The translations under genes and the position numbers were made by a program. The notes below the pieces were generated by a model, which was given only the letters and a program-made list of their open reading frames with translations, was not told where the DNA came from and made no database searches. This document shows, piece by piece, positions 55,644 through 64,000 of a stretch of 64,000 bases of DNA (positions within the stretch are counted from its first letter, which is position 1; each line of letters starts with the position of its first letter). This stretch comes from Perca fluviatilis (taxonomy: Eukaryota > Chordata > Actinopteri > Perciformes > Percidae): the NCBI RefSeq assembly GCF_010015445.1, contig NC_053122.1:38944294-39008293 (forward strand). Direction: 5' to 3'.

Positions 55644-56099
55644 TCACACACTGTCTCCTCTGGAATGTCCCCTCTGGTCTCCGCATCGATCAAATTTCCA
55701 TGCCAAAGCCGTGAGTTTCCCCATAATGTTGTCCAACCTGTCCAGAGCTGACAGTCTCTCCAAGATGGTATCCAATTTGTGGCTCACGGTGTTCATAGTC
55801 CCTATCTGAGTTCCGACAGCTCTGCCCACAGCTTCAACCATGACGGGCAGCCTTGTATTTTGCTCGGCTCCCGTCTTCTTCTTAATTTCTCGATAAACCA
55901 GGGCAATGCCTGAGCCAATCAGCAAAAAACCTGTTATCATGGTTCCGAATAGGTAGATATCCTCAATATCCTCCACGGAAAGAACCGCCAGCGTGTAGCG
56001 GGTTAGGGTTCCGGTAGGGCAGTCAGGTTCCCCCGAACCCGAACTTCTTGTCGAGAAGATGGTGTCAATTGCACCGAGAGACCAGTAGATCAAATCCAT
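55644..56099 (-). CDS. Unidentified 151-residue membrane-protein ORF
   Basis: From the first in-frame ATG at 56099 to a stop at 55644, starting MDLIYWSLGAIDTIFS. Visible: an N-terminal hydrophobic patch; DCPTGTLTRYTLAVLS; an acidic VEDIEDIYLFG; one strong transmembrane span (GTMITGFLLIGSGIALVY, about residues 52-69) followed by a basic REIKKKTG stop-transfer; then an amphipathic C-terminal region (VSHKLDTILERLSALDRL) that could form a coiled coil. The frame stays open upstream to 56237, so it may be longer or spliced. The sequence ahead of it is a dispersed repeat with a TATA-like GTATAAAAAAG. It could be a transposon accessory gene or a captured cellular gene. I do not recognise it. Confidence 0.45.
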   Translation of the reverse strand: MDLIYWSLGAIDTIFSTRSSGSGEPDCPTGTLTRYTLAVLSVEDIEDIYLFGTMITGFLLIGSGIALVYREIKKKTGAEQNTRLPVMVEAVGRAVGTQIGTMNTVSHKLDTILERLSALDRLDNIMGKLTALAWKFDRCGDQRGHSRGDSV

Positions 56100-56224
56100 A
56101 GTTCTTGGTTTGTAGGAAGGAAGCAGGAAGAGAACAGCGAGCTGCAGGCCCTGGAGCTCTGTCAGGGCAGCGGCGTTTGGTAGTCCGATGTAGCAACCCA
56201 GGCAGCACCGGCCGCTGAACTCTG

Positions 56225-56627
56225 ACACACATTGCAATTAGCCATCAATTTTCATAAAACGGCCCATATTTGAGCTTTACATTGATTTCTTGTATAAAAA
56301 AGTTTCAGAAGTGAATTTTGTAATGGAATAGCAGAGATCTGCGTGACCTAGATTCAGAAGACTACCTGATCTCAGGTCAGTTGTGTAGCCTATGTAAATG
56401 TTGGGGCGTGACAAAGAGAGAGACTAGAGTCAAATGAGGAGGAGTTGACATCAACTAGGTGGCTCGTTGAGATTTGCCCGATTTCAGAGGCAGTTTCAAA
56501 TTGTGAGATTTGCAGAGAAAAGAGGTGTTAATGGGATTTTGAGGTTCTATGTATGTCCTATTTACCCACCAAACTGTCATTTTTCAACTATGACAAGGTA
56601 AAATTGGTTTTGCATTCTATCACCCCT
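56225..56627 (-). mobile_element. Repeat terminus upstream of the orphan ORF
   Basis: The right edge reads AAAGGGGTGATAGAATGCAA on the minus strand, starting at a TTAA (56628-56631), which fits a piggyBac-like or MITE terminus found widely in fish. Inner sequence GCAATTAGCCATC to AACGGCCCATATTTGAGCTT matches 38949-38991 inverted. The partner end was not located. Confidence 0.5.
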
Positions 56628-56631
56628 TTAA

Positions 56632-57111
56632 ATTCAAAGTTGTCACAGACACCTCTTTTACTTTTTTCAGGTAATGGCATGTTGGCACAGTTCATGCCAT
56701 CATATTAATAAGTCTGGGTTAAGTAAAATCAGGCACATCATACATGTTAGTAAATACTATATGATACTGAATTGTGGAGTTTGACTGTTAAACAATAAAG
56801 GTGGTGCAATAAAGCAAAATGTGTTAAGTGAGGAGTAAAAAGCATTTTTTCATTTGAGTATAGGTAAAAAGTAAACTGTTTTATCGCTTATACTTTTGGA
56901 GATGTATTTTTTAATTGAAATGTTACCTCCATTAAATCCTCTGGAGCTCAAGATTTCAAAATGTATCTCCTCTTACAATGTTTAAACTAGACACTCCAAA
57001 CTCCACTATAAGAGATACTGTTACCACTTTTAAAGATTTTATACAGATTTTAGTTATTAAGTATTATCATTTCCATACCCTCTATTCATTCTGGAGAATC
57101 ACAACTTATGA

Positions 57112-57112
<1 letters not shown>
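56632..57112. other. No gene seen
   Basis: AT-rich noncoding sequence. Confidence 0.5.

Positions 57113-57197
<85 letters not shown>
57113..57197. repeat. (CA)n microsatellite
   Basis: Uninterrupted CA tract of about 42 units. Confidence 0.95.
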
Positions 57198-57199
<2 letters not shown>

Positions 57200-58331
57200 G
57201 GACTGACTGCTCATTTGAAATATAAATGTAAAGAAAATACGCTGTAATTCAACAATGACATTTTCCAATTGTAGCTAACTTAACTTTCTTTTAGATTTCT
57301 TATGTCCTCTGTCTTCTGTAATTTGGGGGATTTGGACATATTACAGTAATGTTTCTGCTGAGCTGCTGGCTGTTTGAATCAGTTTAAATGAGAGCAATAG
57401 GGGAGACGGAGCAAACGATGAAAGTGAATGAATATGACGTTAGTTCTCGGGACATGTCCCCTGTGTCCCCCCCATAAATTATACCATTGGAGATATGAGA
57501 GGAACTAGGGAAGGATGAGTTGGAGAGGAAAGAGAGAGAGAGGGACAGGAAGTTTGGTGTTTTCTCACTAACCGGTCTACATTTTATTTCGGCATACATC
57601 CAGCCACCAAGCAACACTTATTTTGACAACACATCAACTTACAGTAATAAAAAAAGGGAGAGAAATGATTTGCCGTCTTTGCCCTTGCCGCCTATGCTGG
57701 ATTTGGCTGCGATATGGGAGGAATGACAGGCAAGCTTGCAGATGTTGACATTATGTGGACTATTTAGAAAATGGACACCATTCTTGGTGGCAAATTGAGT
57801 GTCCAATCCCTTGGTTCAATTTCTGTCAATTATTCAGGTCCAAGTCACAGTGTCAGCTCCAGACATCCTTCTCTCTTGTCATGTCTTTCTCCTCCTTCAG
57901 GGTTATTTTTCTCAGGCCAGATCGGACATGTAAACACTCCACTGTGTTCTGTATCCTCCTCCCAGTTGGATGGGCCCATAGAACCTCCACAGGGCAGCTT
58001 TATCAGGTGATTGTCGAGGATAGTCAAGGTTCTTCACTCTGGGCAGCAACTTGCTTCCTACTTGAAGGAATGCAGTGCTCTGTATCAGCATTTGTCTAAA
58101 ACAACCCTTTCTCACTTCCAACTCGTCAAATATGGTAGCGTGGTTCAGTGGCCCTCAGCGTCTGATACAGGCCCCCTTTAGCATCTTTATGAGAGGCACT
58201 TGGCACAGACAACGGCATAATGAGATGATGTAGTATAAAGAGTGCCAAAGTCCGTTTAGAGAGGGATGGGTCAAGACCATGGATGTATAATAAAACATGG
58301 GTACAGTATTCGAGGCAGAGCCCCATTCATT
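57198..58331. other. No gene seen; repeat-like flank at 58128-58331
   Basis: Noncoding. The 58128-58331 text (GATACAGGCCCCCTTTAGCA, AGAGTGCCAAAGTCCG, AGAGCCCCATTCATTCC) reads as a dispersed fish repeat that the hAT at 58340 entered; it resumes at 59022. Confidence 0.45.
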
Positions 58332-58339
58332 CCTATGAG

Positions 58340-59021
58340 TAGGGTTGGGTACCGAAACGTGGTGCCAATAGGGCACCGGTGTCAACATAAACGGTAGTAA
58401 CAAGACCAAATAAGAACGAAAATTTTGGTGGCTCATGTCGGTGCCTCATTTCGGTGGCTCATTTCGGTGGCTCATTTCGGTGCCTGACTTTACACTACAC
58501 CTGACAGCAGGTAACGTTAGCCTACCTTTAGCTAGCAGCTGGATTAAACACGGTTAAAATGCTGACAGCTAACGTTAAACAGTGTAAAGAGTGACTGTAT
58601 TTCACTGTGGAGGATTCCAACACTGGGACCTAACAGCGGCTGCCGTTGTCGGGATTAAACAACACAGACGGTGCATTCACTTAAAGCAGGTAGCCTCGTG
58701 GTGCATTCACAGTAATTGTAAAATACCCTTTTCCCATCTGATGGTTGTTTTTGTCCTTCAACAGCAATTTACTGGTGAAATAAGTTATTGTTATAAGTTA
58801 TAGTTATTACATTATTATTAAATCTTTAATTTTGACCATATGGCCTTAGCAATAAACAAGCTGTTTTTTAATGTCGCCAACTGTTGTTTAGTACCCTTCT
58901 TTTTTTCTTCTTTTACTTTATTAAAAAGTACCCGTTCAGGAACTGTTTAGGCACTGGCACCGTTTTAAAAGTATCACTTTAGCACCGGTATCGGAAAAAA
59001 ACCAAACGATACCCAACCCTA
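58340..59021. mobile_element. hAT MITE, 8-bp duplication CCTATGAG
   Basis: Ends TAGGGTTGGGTACCGAAA and GATACCCAACCCTA. Duplications CCTATGAG at 58332-58339 and 59022-59029. 682 bp with repeated TTTCGGTGGCTCA motifs at 58420-58485. Confidence 0.95.
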
Positions 59022-59204
59022 CCTATGAGAGTTGCTTAGTGGCGCATGAAGCCTTCATGGAGCCAAAAATGACCCATATGACTGGCGCTGCTTCCGCACT
59101 GTGTGGCCCATAGAGCCGGCGCACTAGAGACCTCTGCTGGCCCGTTTGGTGGTCCGCTAACTTCAATGGGGATTAAATTATTTAATCGTGCAGCTCTTGC
59201 TAGA

Positions 59205-60013
59205 ACTTTACATTTCAGCACGGTAATAAGATGGTAATAGTGGGTGAGAAAGAGGTAATATATATGTCATAACGTAATTACCAAAGTAATAACTAGTTAG
59301 TGGCTTGATGATAACCATATGTATATGGTGATGATTAATATTGTAATAACATGATAATAATGAGGTAATATACGTTGATGTTTTCACAGTATTATAGGCT
59401 AGTGTCAGTGTAATACCTTCCAAATTAAATAAAACCTTGGAATTTAAAAATGGTAATTACTATATTATAATGATATGATATAGGATGATATTCATCCAAC
59501 CCTTCTGTTCCAAACATTTACCTTTTGTTTGGCACCCCATCACATCCAGACCCAGACCCCTTTTGCCAGAAATAAAATAAAAAATCGAAAAGCTGTTCGC
59601 TGGAATAACGTTGGCACACACACCAGTCACCGTTGCTACTGACGCAGGATTCCAACCGTAGAGACAGGACGGACTATTTTATTTAGCAGAAGCAATACAA
59701 TCATTTTGAAATCAATAAAATTGTTTTTCGATCAATATTTTGTGTCAAATTATTGATTTATTTGGTAAGTAGCCGTGTAATAAGTGAGAATATGTAGAGC
59801 GAGGCGGTTGTTATAGTGAATACAAGCCCTTTAGAATGATCACCCTGTCAGGATTGTATTCGCTATAACAACCGCCTCGCTCTACATTATCCCTTACGTA
59901 TTACCCAATTATTACTTTGGTAATTATATGTTATTACATATATATTACCTCTTTATTATCACAGTGTTACCCAACTATTACCATTTTAATACTGTGCTGT
60001 AATGTAAAGTGCT
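59205..60013. mobile_element. Palindromic MITE with central hairpin
   Basis: Left sequence AGAACTTTACATTTCAGCAC, GGTAATAAGATGGTAATAG and AGAGGTAATATATATG is mirrored on the right by CTATTACCATTTTAATACTG and GCTGTAATGTAAAGTGC. In the middle, 59793-59829 and 59848-59880 form a second near-perfect hairpin (AGAGCGAGGCGGTTGTTATA with its complement). No target duplication was settled. Confidence 0.7.
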
Positions 60014-61922
60014 ACTGACTTTCCAAATGTTATCAGACTGAATAGATCAAATTCAGATAGTGAAACGAGTCATTTTGGAGGGGGGGGTTGTGACGCTCAA
60101 AAAAATGTCTCCACTGATTTACAGACGTCTCTTTTGCCATGTAAGTCTATGGGAAAAACGTCTTTTGTTCCAGAGGGCATATTGTGATGGGGGTTGCAAT
60201 TCCACTGTTTGGCCGCTATGTTCAAATGGCTTCAAAGCCTGGCGCACCTTCTGGGGGCCTGGTCAAGACTTTCACCTTGGAGAAAGCAGTTTGTGCCTCA
60301 ACCTCACCAATTAGTTTGGTTATCTAAATGTAACCCAGCGCTTTAAAAACTTGATGCCAAGGGGTCCTGACCAAGTGTCTGTACAGCATGTGACGAGTTG
60401 AGAATGAGAATGTCCAAAAACAGCAAGAAAGATAAGTTAGGTACATTCATTCAGACATTTTGCTTTACCAAGAGTTCAGGTTGAGGCATCAATAATCTCT
60501 ACCACCTCTAACCATTATTTGCATGCACAAAGTTTCACATGCTGTAAATTAAATAAATGATACCCTGTTTCCCTGTCTGAATCCACAGGGAGTTCAGACG
60601 TCAGAACAACTGCTTTGAAGACAAAAACTACTAAACTAAACATATAACTCTATACTCAATACTTTTGACCCCAGCTAACTGAAATGGAAAACGTTTCTTC
60701 TGTTTTACTATCCTTAGAAGATAGTTCATAGTGCATTTTTAGTACCTAAACAAAGGATGAATACAAAATACAAACTGTGCTTTTTAAAATTGCTTCTTCT
60801 CAGATATATTTTTGCTGGCATTCTACAATGTAATTTACTCACCACTTACATCTGGCCGACACAAATAGAACCTATTCTATATATAAAACAGGGAGAGGAA
60901 TTCAATGTGTTTTTCTTTTTTTCTGTCACCACCTGGCCCAGACAGGCTTTCATTACACTGACATTTCTTTCACCCCTCTCCCCTCTGAAAATCACATCCA
61001 CACAACACAGAATCACTTAGAAATGGCAGCCATTGGCGACCCGAGGAGGTTTGCAATTCTGATTCAAATCACTTTGGTGTGAAAAAAGGTTTAAATATTA
61101 AATATCTAAAAATCCAAACATGATCCTGCATGATTGCATGTCGTGTCAACAGCAACTTCCCTTTAATAACATATTTTAAGTGCTGTGGGTGATTCACTCA
61201 CCCTTATGTTGCTCCACACTGATGCAGAGTCAGTCAGGTTGGTTTTCTTCCACAGATGCACTGCGGGAGATCCCCTGTCGAGGGACTCACTGCTTTCTGA
61301 TCTTGATTTAAATGAGTGACGTGCTTTTCTACTTGTCATACATGCTAATGTTGTCTGCCTACACACAGGGAGGTGAGCAACTAGTACACACATGCAAACA
61401 AACTGTTATTTAAAGAATAGGCATGCAAGCTTGTAGAGGCATTCAGCTCAACTTACGCTCAGTTCATCGTCTGAAAAACTGATTTGAAAGAGTGAATAGA
61501 TGCTACAATTACTACAGTTGAACTGCCACTAATGATTATGTTTATTGATTCATTTCATTATTATTATTTTGTTTACAATTGATAGACTATGTATTTACTT
61601 TATATTTTAACAGATCCTTACATTAGAGAAATTGGATTACTGAATGTTTGACTTTTATCTTTGATAAATGACGATGAATCAATAACTATCATTACTACTG
61701 ACATGGACTTCAACCAGCAGCTTGCACAGTTATTATGCAGCACAATTTATGCTGAAATCATAGAGTTTGGGTGACATATTGGATCTTTGGAATGTGAAAT
61801 TTACTCTTCAAATGTGCTTTTTAGGTTTTTGGCTTGCTCCCTTACGGAGGATGGTAGTCAATTCACAGCAGAGAAGGGGACTTGAGCTTAAGACTCACTT
61901 AAGTTGCATACACTTTATTATA
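60014..61922. other. No gene recognised
   Basis: Low-repeat AT-rich noncoding sequence. Short open frames have no recognisable content. Confidence 0.5.
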
Positions 61923-62706
61923 CACTACTGGTCAAAAGTTTTAGAACACCCCAATTTTTCTAGTTTTTTATTGAAATTTTAGCAATTCAAGTCCAATGAA
62001 TAGCTTGAAATGGTACAAAGGTAAGTGGTGAACTACCTGAGGTTAAAAAAAAAAAAAGGTTACCCAAAACTTAAAAATAATGTACATTTCAGTATTTTAC
62101 AAAAAGGCCTTTTTCGGGGAACAAGAAATGGGTTAACAACGTAAAGCTGTTCTGCAGCAATGGAGGTTGATCAAGCTTTAAAGTTGGTGCTACCAATTCC
62201 CACAGGTGTTCCAACTTGTCTGGATTACTTACAACCCCCTCTGTCTGTTTGTATAAAAGTATTGTTGGAACACACTGTGGTACCGTACCCTCGTGAGCAT
62301 TATATGAACAGTATTGTACTAAAGAAAGTAGTGTGTTGCTATAAAAATGGCAGGAAAAAGGCAATTAACAATGGAAGAGAGACAGACCATCATAACACTT
62401 AAGAACGTTGGTCTTTCCTACAGAGAAATTGCAAAGAAAGTCAAGGTGTCAGTGAGTACAGTATTCTTCACCATCAAAAGGCACTTAGAAACTGGGGGAA
62501 ACTCTGACAGGAAGAGGTCTGGCAGACCCAAAGCCACAAAAGAATCAGAAGACAAGTTTCTGAGAGTCAACAGCTTGCGTGATGGGCGGCTCACAGGACA
62601 ACAGCTTCAAGCAAGGCTTAATAGTGGTCGTAATAAGCAAGTCTCAGTTTCACCTGGAAAGAGAAGACTTGGAGCTGCAGGTTTGTTAGGTCGAGTTGCA
62701 GCAAGC
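61923..62706 (+). mobile_element. Tc1-like element, 5' part only
   Basis: Left end CACTACTGGTCAAAAGTTTT then AGAACACC, preceded by TA (61921-61922), is a characteristic fish Tc1 terminus. The transposase starts at 62347. The element is cut at 62706 by another repeat, and its right half is not in the window. Confidence 0.85.
62347..62706 (+). pseudogene. Tc1 transposase N-terminal fragment, second subfamily
   Basis: ATG at 62347 opens MAGKRQLTMEERQTIITLKN, with a first HTH (VGLSYREIAKKVKVSVSTVF), the linker RKRSGRPKATKESED (GRPK AT-hook-like) and part of the second HTH (RDGRLTGQQLQARLNSGRNK). The frame is intact for 120 residues and then runs into the 62707 repeat. All DDE residues are missing. 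The N-terminus differs from the 45849 transposase, so this is a separate Tc1 lineage. Confidence 0.88.
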
Positions 62707-64000
62707 AGAGCCGGCCCTAGGCATAAGCGAACTAAGTGGCTGCTTGGGGCCCCCAGGCCACCAGGGGGCCCCCAATAGAGTGTTGTTTTTTCTCCTTAAC
62801 ATTCGCCGACGGTCCCATCTGGGCTCCCGTAGTTCAGAATGGGCCCAGCCCTCCCCCCGCGCATTTGCCATGGAGATACACAAACAACATGGCAGCGACA
62901 GCGGCTAATATTAGTTATTTTCTTAACTAGTCGTTTCATTACTTACTTAACCGTAATCTCCGCCGAAATGACCGGCAGCACATGGTGCTCTTTACTCGGC
63001 TCAAAGTCACCTATTCTCGAATAACTGAACCACGAACTACCGCTGACCTGACGGAGCGAGTATTGGACGGAGCACCATGGAGCACCGTCAACTGTTGAGA
63101 CCCGGTGTTGAGGAACTCGGTTGCAGCTCAACACATCTACTAGAACGCGCCATTAAGCCGCTGATACGACCGAGCTGTGACGGAGGTCTGTAGCGGCTTA
63201 AACAACTAGCAATTGCCGCTTTATAGCACGGAGCTCCTCTTCAATGTTTTTTTTTTTTTTTTTACCGCTAGTTACTACGAAGGAGCTTGCTACAGGTATG
63301 CTACACTCATGAGACCATGGCATGTTAATGTACATTACTCAGCAACAGGTGAAAACAGGAGCAAGTCAAACTACTAAACAACTAAAGTCAAAATGAATTG
63401 AACTTTTACTGAGGAACGAGAAGTAAATGACCTGTATGTGTGAAAACAGCTTTATCTCACGCATCCGTTTAGTTGTTGTTGATAGCATAATTATGTTGTC
63501 TTCGCTACAGTGTAGCAACTGCAGCTATTCAACTAGCTAAACTCTTTCTGAAAATGACGAGTTGAGTCGTAATAAGCTTCTCAAGCTGTTTACTGTGGCT
63601 CTTTACATCATGTCACAGACAGAAGAGTGAAAACTGTAACAAAACATAAGATACAAATAGTTTAATCCTATGTAAATATATGTAAATAAAACGTTTTTAA
63701 TTACAGTCATCAAATCCCCTTTTACTGTAAATATACATCTTAACATTTGCATTATAATTAAAGAAATGAAATTATCAACTTACGACATTGCCTCTGCAGC
63801 ATTTACAATGTGGATTGCAATGGATGACGAAAGCATGTCGGCTGATTCTACCATCTTTCTCTAACCACTAACAGGAAACTAACCCCTGACCCTGGAACTC
63901 CTTAGGCATGAAACCATTTCAAAATAAAAGCTTGTACAAAATAAAAGCCTATACAATATAATCCCTCATGCCTAAAAGGCGACACAATAATTATATAATT
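62707..64000. mobile_element. Start of a GC-ended repeat (CAGAGCCGGCCC), right end unseen
   Basis: CAGAGCCGGCCCTAGGCATA and GGGGCCCCCAGGCCACC begin abruptly inside the Tc1 transposase. The CAG start and GGGGCCC-rich lead resemble the hAT at 51498. No matching right end or target duplication is present before 64000, so its length and family are open. The rest of the window has no recognisable gene; a poly-T run lies at 63247-63263. Confidence 0.45.

Noticed and set aside
55644..56237. Retroviral envelope or other viral membrane protein
   Set aside because: A single transmembrane span with a coiled coil is present, but there is no furin site, fusion peptide, CX6C motif, LTR or gag/pol nearby.

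Overview
The window is vertebrate nuclear DNA and almost certainly teleost fish. The evidence is a spliced LACTB2-type gene with GT-AG introns, long (CA)n/(GT)n tracts throughout, three tRNA-derived SINEs, Rex3-like and CR1/L2-like LINE pieces, and a dense load of hAT, Tc1/mariner and piggyBac elements of the kinds seen in fish genomes. There are no bacterial operons, CRISPR arrays or rRNA genes, and I recognise no functional tRNA gene.

One host gene is well supported. LACTB2 (mitochondrial metallo-beta-lactamase-fold endoribonuclease) lies on the minus strand at 20685-14832. Six coding exons join in phase into a 292-residue reading frame with all metal ligands. Downstream on the same strand, a CpG-rich block at 12310-12168 ends in a perfect splice donor and may be the first exon and promoter of the next gene. 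In human, TRAM1 and then NCOA2 follow LACTB2, so 1-12168 could be first-intron sequence; this is inference only.

Layout. 1-4250: simple repeats, homopolymer runs and one SINE. 4600-9050: DNA transposons, including a hAT (6253-9041) that holds a second insertion (6873-8203), which in turn holds a LINE piece. 9050-14830: mostly unique sequence, the candidate exon, a SINE and a small hAT MITE. 14832-20685: LACTB2, with hAT, IS630/Tc1-like and LINE insertions in its introns. 20900-25330: LINE tails, GTTCC-rich repeat, microsatellites and a MITE. 25586-30620: a broken Rex3-like element split by a fold-back element whose arms are 20-bp satellite arrays. 30630-36650: low-repeat sequence with blocks that read like conserved noncoding elements. 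36650-38650: an AACCCA repeat split by a hAT. 39150-48405: a tower of nested transposons (host repeat > piggyBac > Tc1-family elements > LINE/SINE tail). 48500-54800: more hAT elements, some nested. 55430-56630: an unidentified membrane-protein ORF with a repeat-like 5' region. 56630-64000: repeats, a hAT, a palindromic MITE, a truncated Tc1 copy, and the start of another repeat.

Many insertions are dated relative to each other by exact target-site duplications (8 bp for hAT, TTAA for piggyBac, TA for Tc1), several with a paralogous empty site inside the same window. No convincing new enzymatic or defence system was found. The best candidates for something undescribed are the fold-back element (27729-29910) and the orphan membrane ORF (55644-56099).
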